Positions 17,982-26,100 of a DNA stretch of 57,511 nt are shown here, one piece after another. The position numbers and the translations under genes were made by a program. Source of the DNA: an uncultured Ruminococcus sp. (GTDB lineage: Bacteria > Bacillota > Clostridia > Monoglobales > Monoglobaceae); contig CADBUP010000154.1 of NCBI GenBank assembly GCA_902797885.1, positions 1 to 57,511 of the forward strand, in the 5' to 3' direction. Every line of letters starts with the position of its first letter. The first letter of the stretch is position 1. A model generated the notes under the pieces. That model was not told where the DNA came from. It made no database searches and worked only from the letters and a program-made list of their open reading frames with translations.

Positions 17982-19028
17982 ATGAACAAGAATTTTAAAA
18001 GAACAGTGGCCGCTGTTTGCGGAATGCTTATGCTTTCGGGCACAGCTCTGGCAAGACCCGTTACCGACCCTGCTGAAAAGGAAAAATTCCATAATCCCGA
18101 GAATTATTCGTGGACGATGATAAAGGGCCGCGATATACATAAAAACGAAAGCACCGGGGATATTACCTTTAAATCGGATATGGATTTTGAAGGTGAAAAG
18201 CCCGAAAACGAGAATTTAACCTTCCTGATAGACGATGAAACGGGCGTTTCGGTCAAGGAATATTTCTCCCCCGATTTGGACTCGTTTATAAACGGAAGTC
18301 AGCCGTGGATAAAAATATACATCGACAACAACGTTCTTAAAGACTATGAAAACAAGAAAACCGATATTGTTCATATCGCGTATATAGACGAAACCTCGGC
18401 CTCTGTTTCGACCTATCCGTCACCCGAGTCACAGGCGGCAATAAACCGCTTGAAGGAGCTTGGCATTATGGTCGGTGACGAGAACGGAAACTTTGAGCCT
18501 ATGCGGCTTCTTACCCGCGCCGAGCTTGCAAAAATCGCGGTTAAGCTGGCCGCCGCCGATGACGGCGCTATCGCCGGGGAAGCGGAAGCGCCTTTCACCG
18601 ATGTTTCAAAAGAGGATTGGGCATATCCGTACATCTCGGCCGCGTATAAGGTTGGAATAATGGAGGGTAATGCCGACGGAACGTTCTCACCCGACAGCAT
18701 TGTTGCCACTAACGAAATTATAAAGGTTATGATGTGCCTGACCGGGTACGGAAAGTTTGCGGAACTAAACGGAGGGTATCCGGACGGATACTATAAGGCC
18801 GCCAAGCAGTACGGTCTTCTCGGCGACAACGGCGAAATATACACCACAATAACAAGAGAAGCAATGGCAAGGCTTGTGAACTCCGCGCTTGACCTTCCTT
18901 TTATGAAGCAATCGGATTCAGCCGGTTCAGCCGATTCAGCCGATTCGGAAGAGTTTGTGATTATGGACGGAAAGTCGGACGGTCACCCGCTCGAGACCCT
19001 TTCTATCAAAAATTTCGGCGGAAAATAA
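17982..19028 (+). CDS. Exported S-layer homology (SLH) domain protein
   Basis: A 348-residue protein with a signal peptide (about 1-24) and, from about residue 145, SLH repeats recognisable as LGIMVGDENGNFEP...TRAELAKIAVK, then FTDVSKEDWAYPYISAAYKVGIMEG, and a weaker third. SLH repeats bind cell-wall secondary polymers, anchoring the protein non-covalently. The N-terminal region (25-140) is unassigned. A Ser/Ala/Asp-rich segment lies near the C-terminus. Start at 17982 after AGAAGGAGA; the frame extends upstream without a site. It has its own promoter and terminator. Confidence 0.87.
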   Translation: MNKNFKRTVAAVCGMLMLSGTALARPVTDPAEKEKFHNPENYSWTMIKGRDIHKNESTGDITFKSDMDFEGEKPENENLTFLIDDETGVSVKEYFSPDLDSFINGSQPWIKIYIDNNVLKDYENKKTDIVHIAYIDETSASVSTYPSPESQAAINRLKELGIMVGDENGNFEPMRLLTRAELAKIAVKLAAADDGAIAGEAEAPFTDVSKEDWAYPYISAAYKVGIMEGNADGTFSPDSIVATNEIIKVMMCLTGYGKFAELNGGYPDGYYKAAKQYGLLGDNGEIYTTITREAMARLVNSALDLPFMKQSDSAGSADSADSEEFVIMDGKSDGHPLETLSIKNFGGK

Positions 19029-19078
19029 AACAACATTCTTCCGAAAACCGACTTTATCTATAGGAAATAATATTCAAC

Positions 19079-19112
19079 AAATAAGGTTTTTGCGCCGCAA
19101 AAGCCTTATTTT
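19079..19112 (+). terminator. Terminator after the SLH gene
   Basis: A stem of about 15 bp (AAATAAGGTTTTTGC with GCAAAAGCCTTATTT, one G-T pair) and a 3-nt loop, with the T tract built into the stem end. Confidence 0.88.
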
Positions 19113-19214
19113 GTTATAAAAATCTTAAATAATTTGTAAATTCTCTTGTAATAATAATATTTTTGTGTTATTATTATAATCATTGAAATAATATAATAAG
19201 GGATGATTTTACCT

Positions 19215-20234
19215 ATGAAAGAAAAATTGGCAAAGATAAAATCTATGGCGGAAGAAGCATTGGGTTCCGCCAAAACGCTTGATACCCTTGAAGAGCTTCG
19301 CGTTAAGTTCTTGGGCAAAAAGGGTGAGCTTACCGCCGTTATGAAGGGGATGGGTGCGCTTTCACCCGAAGAACGCCCGAAAATCGGTCAGCTCGCTAAC
19401 GAGGTACGGGATTTTATCGGTACCGCTCTTGATGAACAAAAAGAAAAGCTTCTTGCTGCTGCTGAGGAACAGAGGATAAAGGACGAGACCATCGATGTTA
19501 CAATTCCCGGAAACCGTCCGAAAAAAGGCGGGAAGCACCCGCTGACCTCCGTCCTTGACGACCTCAAGGATATATTTATCGGAATGGGCTTTTCTATCGT
19601 TGACGGCCCTGAGGTTGAGCTTGACTATTATAACTTTGAGGCGCTCAATATTCCGAAGGATCACCCGGCGAGAGACACACAGGATACCTTTTATATAAAT
19701 GACAACGTTGTTTTAAGAACCCAGACATCACCCGTTCAGGTCAGAACAATGGAAAAACAAAAGCCGCCTATCAGGATTATATCTCCGGGGCGTGTTTACA
19801 GAAGTGACGCGGTTGACGCAACACATTCGCCCGTCTTCCACCAGGTTGAGGGTTTGGTTATCGATAAAGGAATCACAATGGCGGATCTCAAGGGTACTCT
19901 TGAGCTTTTCGCAAAGAAGCTGTACGGCGAGAATACCCGTCTGCGCTTCCGTCCGCATCACTTTCCGTTCACCGAACCGAGCGCCGAGGTCGACATCTCG
20001 TGCTTTAACTGCGGCGGCGAAGGCTGTCGTATCTGCAAGGGCGAAGGCTGGATAGAAATTCTCGGCTGTGGTATGGTTCACCCTAAGGTTCTCAAAAACT
20101 GTGGTATTGACCCCGATGTTTATTCGGGATTCGCTTTCGGAATCGGTCTCGAGCGTGTAACCCAGTTCCGCTATGACGTTACCGATATGCGTTTGTACTA
20201 TGAGAACGACGTTCGTTTTCTCAGTCAGTTTTAA
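19215..20234 (+). CDS. pheS: Phenylalanyl-tRNA synthetase alpha subunit
   Basis: Catalytic subunit of the alpha2-beta2 class II synthetase. The 339-residue protein has an N-terminal coiled coil (about 1-85), motif 2 ([22 protein letters not shown]) and the C-terminal motif 3 segment [11 protein letters not shown]. An internal C-x2-C...C-x2-C set near residues 258-270 ([12 protein letters not shown]) is seen in many bacterial PheS proteins. I start at 19215, about 9 nt after AAGGGATG. There is no T-box leader upstream. pheT follows after 20 nt. Confidence 0.97.
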   Translation: MKEKLAKIKSMAEEALGSAKTLDTLEELRVKFLGKKGELTAVMKGMGALSPEERPKIGQLANEVRDFIGTALDEQKEKLLAAAEEQRIKDETIDVTIPGNRPKKGGKHPLTSVLDDLKDIFIGMGFSIVDGPEVELDYYNFEALNIPKDHPARDTQDTFYINDNVVLRTQTSPVQVRTMEKQKPPIRIISPGRVYRSDAVDATHSPVFHQVEGLVIDKGITMADLKGTLELFAKKLYGENTRLRFRPHHFPFTEPSAEVDISCFNCGGEGCRICKGEGWIEILGCGMVHPKVLKNCGIDPDVYSGFAFGIGLERVTQFRYDVTDMRLYYENDVRFLSQF

Positions 20235-20254
20235 GGAATAGGAGGGTTAAACAA

Positions 20255-22618
20255 ATGAAATTACCATTATCTTGGCTTAAAGATTATATGAATATCGACG
20301 GCATCGAGCCTTCGGAGTATATGCACAAAATGACGATGTCCGGCTCAATCGTGGAGGGTATCGAAAACGCCGCCTCCGAATTTAAAAATGTCGTTGTCGG
20401 AAAGATACTCAAAATAGAAAAACACCCTGATGCGGACAAGCTTGTTGTGTGTCAGGTTGATGTCGGCGAGGACGCACCGATTCAGATTGTTACCGGCGCA
20501 AAGAACGTTTTTGAAGGTGCGGTTGTTCCTGTCGCAAAGCACAAAAGCACGCTTCCCGGCGGAGTTAAAATTACAAAGGGAAAGCTCCGCGGTGTTGAAA
20601 GCTTCGGTATGATGTGTTCTACCGATGAGCTCGGTATCTCGGAGGAGAGAGCGACCGGAATACTTATTCTTCCGGACGACACACCTGTCGGCGAGGATAT
20701 TGTTAAGGTTCTCGGTCTTGACGAGAATATTGCGGAATTTGAAATTACTTCAAACCGCCCCGACTGTATGAGCATTATCGGCCTTGCGCGCGAAACAGCG
20801 GCAACATTTAACCGCCCTTTTAAGGTTCACACACCCGTGGTTAAGGAAAATTCCGAAAACGCGGCGGACTATGCTTCGGTCGAGATTAAAAACACCGACC
20901 TGTGCAGCCGCTATGTGGGAAGGGTTGTAAAAAATGTTAAGATTGCACCCTCGCCGGAATGGATGCAGAGAAGGCTTAAGGCTTGCGGAATCCGCGCAAT
21001 CAATAACGTTGTTGATATAACAAACTATATTATGCTTGAATACGGTCAGCCTATGCACGCATATGATCTTGACCATGTTGAGGGCAGAAAAATAATTGTA
21101 AGAAATGCAGAAGATAACGAAAAGCTCGAAACCCTCGACGATCAGCCGAGAACGCTGAATTCGTCTATGATTGTCATTGCCGATGAAAAGCGCGCTATCG
21201 GCGTTGCCGGCGTTATGGGCGGAGCGAATTCCGAGGTCTGTGACGCAACGACCACGGTTCTGTTTGAGTCGGCGACATTTAATGCGGCGGCTGTCAGAAA
21301 GGGTGCGAAGGCTCTCGGTATGAGAACTGACGCCTCGGCGCTTTTTGAAAAAGGTCTTGACACCGAAAATTGTTTGAATGCAATCAACCGTGCCTGCGAG
21401 CTTATGAACGAGCTTGGCGCGGGTGAGGTTGTCGGAGGCGTAATAGACGAATATCCCAACAAAAAACGTGCAAAGGTTCTTCCGTTTGAGCCTGAAAAGA
21501 TGAATAAATTCCTGGGTATGGAAATCTCTGAAGCGGATATGATTGAAATGCTTGCGCGTCTTGAATTTCAGGTCGACGGCGGTCACATTCACATTCCGAC
21601 ATTCAGAGCCGATATTGAAGGCATGGCGGACATAGCCGAAGAAGTCGCGAGAATCTATGGCTATGAAAAGATTCCGACCACGCTTATGCGCGGTGAGATG
21701 GTTGCCGGAGGAAAGACGCCTCTTCAGAAGCTTGAAGATACCGTTCGTACCGAGCTTTCGGAATCGGGTCTTTATGAAATAATAACCTATTCGTTTATCG
21801 ACCCTAAGGAAAACGCTATGGTGCGAATTCCCGCAGACGACAGCAGGAATAATTTTGTACGCATAACCAACCCTCTCGGTGAAGAAAATAGCGTTATGAG
21901 AACCGATATGACTTCATCCGTTATGAAGATTCTCCGCACTAACTATACACGCAGGAATCCTCAGGCGGCCGTATTTGAAATAGGAACGGTTTTCACCCCG
22001 GTCGAGGGCGAACCTCTTCCCGATGAGACAAAAACGATTGCTGTCGGGATGTATGGCGAATATGATTTCTATGATGTTAAAGGCATCGTTGAGAACCTGC
22101 TCGATACAGTGGGCATACACGATTATGAGTTTACCGCTTGCAGGGATAACCCCACATTCCATGGCGGACGCTGTGCAAGCGTTTCGGCTAAGGGGAAGAA
22201 TCTCGGCATAATAGGTCAGATTCATCCGGCTGTATGCACAAACTTTAAGATTGACGCAGAGGTTTTCGCCGCGTTTATCGATTTTGAGGTTATTGCCGAA
22301 TTATTCGATATGAGCAAGCATTATAAGCCGCTTCCTAAGTTCCCGGCGGTAACCCGCGATATAGCCGTTACGGTCAACAAGGATGTCGAGGTCGGCGAAA
22401 TCGTCAAGATTATCAAGGCTCAAAAATCCGGAATAATCGAAGACTATAAGCTGTTCGATATATATGAGGGCATACAGGTAGGTCACGGAAAGAAGAGCGT
22501 TGCTTTCTCGATTACATTCAGAGGCTCCGACAAGACGCTGGCGGATGATGACGTAAACCCCGTTACCGACAAAATACTCAAAGAGCTTGAAGAAAAACTC
22601 GGCGCACAGCTTAGATAG
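20255..22618 (+). CDS. pheT: Phenylalanyl-tRNA synthetase beta subunit
   Basis: The 787-residue partner of PheS, needed for tRNA binding and editing of Tyr-tRNA. It has an N-terminal EMAP/OB-fold tRNA-binding domain (about 40-150, VGKILKIEKHPDADKL), the B3/B4 editing domain, B5, and a C-terminal ferredoxin-fold anticodon-binding domain (LPKFPAVTRDIAV). Length is normal. It is preceded by GGAGG at good spacing and is co-transcribed with pheS. Confidence 0.97.
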   Translation: MKLPLSWLKDYMNIDGIEPSEYMHKMTMSGSIVEGIENAASEFKNVVVGKILKIEKHPDADKLVVCQVDVGEDAPIQIVTGAKNVFEGAVVPVAKHKSTLPGGVKITKGKLRGVESFGMMCSTDELGISEERATGILILPDDTPVGEDIVKVLGLDENIAEFEITSNRPDCMSIIGLARETAATFNRPFKVHTPVVKENSENAADYASVEIKNTDLCSRYVGRVVKNVKIAPSPEWMQRRLKACGIRAINNVVDITNYIMLEYGQPMHAYDLDHVEGRKIIVRNAEDNEKLETLDDQPRTLNSSMIVIADEKRAIGVAGVMGGANSEVCDATTTVLFESATFNAAAVRKGAKALGMRTDASALFEKGLDTENCLNAINRACELMNELGAGEVVGGVIDEYPNKKRAKVLPFEPEKMNKFLGMEISEADMIEMLARLEFQVDGGHIHIPTFRADIEGMADIAEEVARIYGYEKIPTTLMRGEMVAGGKTPLQKLEDTVRTELSESGLYEIITYSFIDPKENAMVRIPADDSRNNFVRITNPLGEENSVMRTDMTSSVMKILRTNYTRRNPQAAVFEIGTVFTPVEGEPLPDETKTIAVGMYGEYDFYDVKGIVENLLDTVGIHDYEFTACRDNPTFHGGRCASVSAKGKNLGIIGQIHPAVCTNFKIDAEVFAAFIDFEVIAELFDMSKHYKPLPKFPAVTRDIAVTVNKDVEVGEIVKIIKAQKSGIIEDYKLFDIYEGIQVGHGKKSVAFSITFRGSDKTLADDDVNPVTDKILKELEEKLGAQLR

Positions 22619-22676
22619 CGGCGCTTTAGGCTTTATTTACAGATAAATCAAAAAGAAAGGCATTGGTGAAAAGCAT

Positions 22677-22970
22677 ATGGATTTTAATAAAAACAATGAT
22701 TTCGGGAACACGGTAAAGTTCGATGTAAAGGCCGAAAAACCGATGGAGCCTCGTGAAATTCTGATAAGGGTTCATAATGCCTTAAAAGAAAAGGGTTATA
22801 ACCCCATAAACCAGATTGTCGGATACATTCTGTCGGGCGATCCTTCTTATATCACATCTCACAACAGCGCGCGAAGCCTGATTCGCCGTCTTGAGAGAGA
22901 TGAAATCTTAGAAGAGCTGGTCACCTTCTATGTTGAGCATACCGCTAACCAAAACCTTGACCAAAAATAA
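22677..22970 (+). CDS. ireB: IreB-family regulatory phosphoprotein (UPF0297)
   Basis: A 97-residue cytoplasmic protein. In Enterococcus faecalis IreB is a substrate of the Ser/Thr kinase IreK and limits cephalosporin resistance. The family core is clear: [20 protein letters not shown]...[18 protein letters not shown]. The N-terminal GNTVKF contains the Thr that corresponds to a known IreK phosphorylation site region. The usual neighbours ruvX and alaS are not here; it follows pheT by 58 nt. Confidence 0.92.
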   Translation: MDFNKNNDFGNTVKFDVKAEKPMEPREILIRVHNALKEKGYNPINQIVGYILSGDPSYITSHNSARSLIRRLERDEILEELVTFYVEHTANQNLDQK

Positions 22971-22983
22971 CATATTTTTGCGC

Positions 22984-23035
22984 AAAAGCGCCGCTTGGCT
23001 TGTCTTATCTCGGACAGTCGAACGGCGTTTTTTGG
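22984..23035 (+). terminator. Terminator after ireB
   Basis: GCGCCG and CGGCGT close a longer imperfect hairpin with an inner GTC/GAC stem, followed by TTTTTT. Confidence 0.75.
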
Positions 23036-23094
23036 CCTTTGCTGTTTTTTACCGTTTTGTTACCGGATTGTTATAATCGAACACAAACTATTGA

Positions 23095-23123
23095 TTGACA
23101 TTTTTTAAGATTTATGTTATCAT
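23095..23123 (+). promoter_or_regulatory. Near-consensus promoter upstream of a tiny ORF
   Basis: Perfect TTGACA (23095-23100), 17 nt, TATCAT (23118-23123). It is one of the strongest-looking promoters in the window. Confidence 0.8.
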
Positions 23124-23156
23124 ATAGGTATATTTATGCCGAGAGGAGAAAAGAAA

Positions 23157-23276
23157 ATGGATTCTGACGATAGTGACACAAACGGTAATAAGTTTAATAT
23201 ACCCTTTTCTTTGATGACGGCATATTTGCGCTGCACGTTCTGTTTGCAGAGCGAATGTGTCTTTTTGCGTATTTAG
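23157..23276 (+). CDS. Tiny Cys-containing protein or leader peptide, 39 residues
   Basis: A short ORF beginning MDSDDSDTNGNKF, with an acidic polar N-terminal half and a hydrophobic C-terminal half. It ends with three cysteines in C-x2-C-x4-C spacing (RCTFCLQSEC), followed by a hydrophobic tail VFLRI. It has a strong ribosome binding site (AGGAG, 8 nt spacing) and a promoter at 23095-23123. I do not recognise a family. It lies 52 nt before the CNNM transporter gene, so it may be a small protein or a leader peptide controlling that gene. Confidence 0.55.
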   Translation: MDSDDSDTNGNKFNIPFSLMTAYLRCTFCLQSECVFLRI

Positions 23277-23328
23277 CGGATATTTTTTCAAACGAAAAGA
23301 AATAATATAACGGAGATGGTATATTTTA

Positions 23329-24594
23329 ATGGAAAATTATATTTCTTACCTTGTGGCGATGTTTATACTTGTTGCTCTTTCAGCATACTTTTCCGCCACT
23401 GAGACAGCTTATTCGTCACTTAACAAAACACGATTACGTATGCTTGCCGAGAACGGAAACAAAAGGGCGGGCAGTGCGCTTGCTTTATCCGAAAACTACG
23501 ACAAGCTCATATCCACCGTTCTGGTCGGAAACAACATTGTCAATATTTCGCTCGCTTCACTCGGAACCGTCTTGTTCGTCAAGCTTTACGGCGACGCGGG
23601 CGCGACGTACTCTACCATTATTATCACGATATTGGTTTTGATTTTCGGCGAAATTTCGCCGAAGAGTATAGCCAAGGATTGTCCTGAACAATTTGCAATA
23701 TTTTCGGCGCCGTTTCTAAAGCTTTTAATCATTGTTCTTACACCGGTCAATATTTTGTTTTCGGCATGGAAGAGTCTTCTCGCAAAGCTGTTCCATCTGG
23801 ATTCCGAAACAAAAATGTCTCAGGAGGAGCTTCGTCTGTTGGTTGACGAAGTTCAGCAGGACGGCGCAATCGATGAGAATGAGGGCGAGCTTTTAAAGAA
23901 CGTTATTGAGTTCACCGGGATAGAAGCGGAGGATATCCTCACTCACCGCGTTGACCTCGAGGCCGTTTCGATTGAGGCAAGCAAAAGCGAAATTGCTGAA
24001 GTTTTTTCTACCTCAAAGTTTTCACGTATCCTGGTATACAGCGAGAACATCGACAACATTGTCGGCGCAATCCACATCAAGGATTTTTATACATCGAAGG
24101 GTATCACCGATAAACGCGTCGAGGATATAATAACTCCGGTTATTTTTGTCCTTCGCAATGAAAAAATTAACGAGATGCTTCAAAAGCTTCAGAAGAGCAA
24201 GTCGCACCTTGCTGTTGTTCTGGACGAATACGGCGGAACCTATGGTATTGTCACAATGGAAGATATTCTCGAAGAAATTGTCGGTGAAATTTGGGATGAA
24301 CACGATGAGGTCATCGAACCCGTCAGAAAGTGCGGAAAGGACACATATCTCGTCAGCGGACACATGGACTTTGATGACTTCTGTGAATACTTCTCGATTG
24401 ATGCCGAGTCCGACAGCACCTCGCTCAGCGGCTGGGTGATGGAAAAGCTTGAAAAAGTTCCGGAAAAAGGCGAAAGCTTTGATTATGAGAATATGACGAT
24501 AACTGTTGCTAAGGTTGACAATCATCGTATAGATGAGGTTAAGGTTGTTTGCCGCCCGGACGAAAAACAAGAAGAAAATAATGAAAAAGAATAA
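23329..24594 (+). CDS. CNNM/CorC-family transporter (DUF21, CBS pair, CorC_HlyC)
   Basis: A 421-residue membrane protein of the family once called hemolysin C, now linked to Mg2+ (or Co2+) export. An N-terminal DUF21 domain with three to four membrane helices (about 1-180) contains FSATETAYSSL; then come the CBS pair (about 195-325, with DEYGGTYGIVTMEDI) and a C-terminal CorC_HlyC domain. The likely promoter lies before the tiny ORF at 23157. The NSS symporter follows after 26 nt. Confidence 0.92.
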   Translation: MENYISYLVAMFILVALSAYFSATETAYSSLNKTRLRMLAENGNKRAGSALALSENYDKLISTVLVGNNIVNISLASLGTVLFVKLYGDAGATYSTIIITILVLIFGEISPKSIAKDCPEQFAIFSAPFLKLLIIVLTPVNILFSAWKSLLAKLFHLDSETKMSQEELRLLVDEVQQDGAIDENEGELLKNVIEFTGIEAEDILTHRVDLEAVSIEASKSEIAEVFSTSKFSRILVYSENIDNIVGAIHIKDFYTSKGITDKRVEDIITPVIFVLRNEKINEMLQKLQKSKSHLAVVLDEYGGTYGIVTMEDILEEIVGEIWDEHDEVIEPVRKCGKDTYLVSGHMDFDDFCEYFSIDAESDSTSLSGWVMEKLEKVPEKGESFDYENMTITVAKVDNHRIDEVKVVCRPDEKQEENNEKE

Positions 24595-24620
24595 CAAAAC
24601 GAGAGATTAAGGAGTTTAAA

Positions 24621-26006
24621 ATGGAGAGAGAAAAATTCGGCTCAAGACTGGGCTTTATACTTATATCGGCCGGCTGTGCAATCGGCCTCGGAAACGTCTA
24701 TCGTTTTCCGATTACCACCGGTGCATACGGCGGCGCCGTATTCGTACTGATTTATATTTTATTTTTGATACTTCTCGGTATTCCGGCTATGACGGCCGAG
24801 CTAACCGTCGGAAGAGCAAGCAAAAGAAGCATCGCGTCATCGTTTGAGGTTCTTGAAAAGCCCGGTCAGAAGTGGCATTTTATGAAATACCTCGGAATCG
24901 GCGGAAACTATCTTCTTATGATGTTTTATACGGTAATATCCGGCTGGATGCTGATTTACTTCTTTAAATATCTGTCGGGTTCGATTCTGACGATTCCGAA
25001 CGCAGAGCTTCCCGCCTACTTCGGTGCGACAGTCACAAATACGGGTCTTAACATCGTATCGACGCTCGGTGTAATTCTCATCTGCTTCGGGATATGCTCT
25101 CTTGGCCTTCAAAACGGTGTGGAACGTATCACAAAGGTTATGATGATTGCACTCTTTATACTTATGCTCGGCCTTGCGATATACTGTTGTACGCTTTCAA
25201 ACGCGGCCGAAGGATTAAAGTTTTATCTTGTTCCGTCGCTTGAGCACTTCAAGGAGGCGGGCGTATGGACGGTTATCTCATCGGCGATGGGCCAGGCTTT
25301 CTTTACCCTCTCGATAGGTATGGGTTCAATAGCTATCTTCGGAAGCTATATCGGCAACGACCACAAGCTTCTCGGCGAATCCATAACGATTGTTTCGCTC
25401 GATACCCTTGTCGCGATTATGTCGGGTCTCATCATCTTTCCCGCGTGCTTCACCTATAACAACGGTGTAACGGCGGACGCCGGAAACGTGGGCGCAAGCT
25501 TTCTCTTTACCACTCTGTCGAGTATCTTTAACACTATGCCCGGCGGAAGAATAATAGGAACGCTTTTCTTCTTATTTATGATTTTCGCGTCATTTTCAAC
25601 AGTTATAGGCGTTTTTGAGAATATTATGTCATTCTGGATTGAGCTTACTCCGCTTAATCGCCGCAAAATCGCTCTCATTAATATATGCCTGGTATTTGTT
25701 CTCGCCCTTCCCGCCGTACTCGGGAACAGCCTTTGGTCATTTATTCAGCTCGGCGGAAAGTCGCTTATGGACATAGAGGACTTTATTATAAGCAACAATG
25801 TTCTTCCCCTCGGTTCGTTCTTTTATGTAATCTTCTGTACCTACAACAAGCACGGCTGGGGCTGGAGCAATTTTATCAAAGAGGTTAATACGGGCGAAAA
25901 GGGAATTACCTTCCCTAAATGCCTGAGGATATATATTAAATATGTTCTTCCGCTCATAATTCTGATTGTATGGGCACAGGGATATATTTCAATGCTTATA
26001 AAATAA
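24621..26006 (+). CDS. Neurotransmitter:sodium symporter (NSS/SNF) family transporter
   Basis: A Na+-dependent amino acid symporter of the LeuT fold. The 461-residue protein has about 11 to 12 helices and the TM1 signature SAGCAIGLGNVYRFP with the unwound glycine segment that binds substrate and Na+. Bacterial members such as LeuT, MhsT and TnaT carry hydrophobic or aromatic amino acids; the substrate here is not determined. It follows the CNNM gene closely. Confidence 0.93.
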   Translation: MEREKFGSRLGFILISAGCAIGLGNVYRFPITTGAYGGAVFVLIYILFLILLGIPAMTAELTVGRASKRSIASSFEVLEKPGQKWHFMKYLGIGGNYLLMMFYTVISGWMLIYFFKYLSGSILTIPNAELPAYFGATVTNTGLNIVSTLGVILICFGICSLGLQNGVERITKVMMIALFILMLGLAIYCCTLSNAAEGLKFYLVPSLEHFKEAGVWTVISSAMGQAFFTLSIGMGSIAIFGSYIGNDHKLLGESITIVSLDTLVAIMSGLIIFPACFTYNNGVTADAGNVGASFLFTTLSSIFNTMPGGRIIGTLFFLFMIFASFSTVIGVFENIMSFWIELTPLNRRKIALINICLVFVLALPAVLGNSLWSFIQLGGKSLMDIEDFIISNNVLPLGSFFYVIFCTYNKHGWGWSNFIKEVNTGEKGITFPKCLRIYIKYVLPLIILIVWAQGYISMLIK

Positions 26007-26014
26007 CAATTCGC

Positions 26015-26087
26015 GTTGCGCCGGCAGACTGATTTTTTGATTCTCTGTTTTATCAATTTATCGGTCGGCCTGCGCAACATTTTAATT
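26015..26087 (+). terminator. Large hairpin before addB, likely terminator
   Basis: Bases 26015-26033 pair with 26060-26078 (19 positions with two mismatches and one G-T), starting GTTGCGC/GCGCAAC. A weak T-rich tract (ATTTTAATT) follows. It lies only 22 nt before the addB start, so it could also affect addB expression. Confidence 0.55.
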
Positions 26088-26100
26088 ACAGGAGGTATAT

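Noticed and set aside
19113-19214. T-box leader before pheS
   Set aside because: No T-box core or specifier stem is visible in the roughly 100 bases upstream; the same holds for argS.
20750-21592. A long open frame (280 codons) on the minus strand inside pheT
   Set aside because: It is a frame shadow of pheT, with no ribosome binding site and no recognisable protein family.
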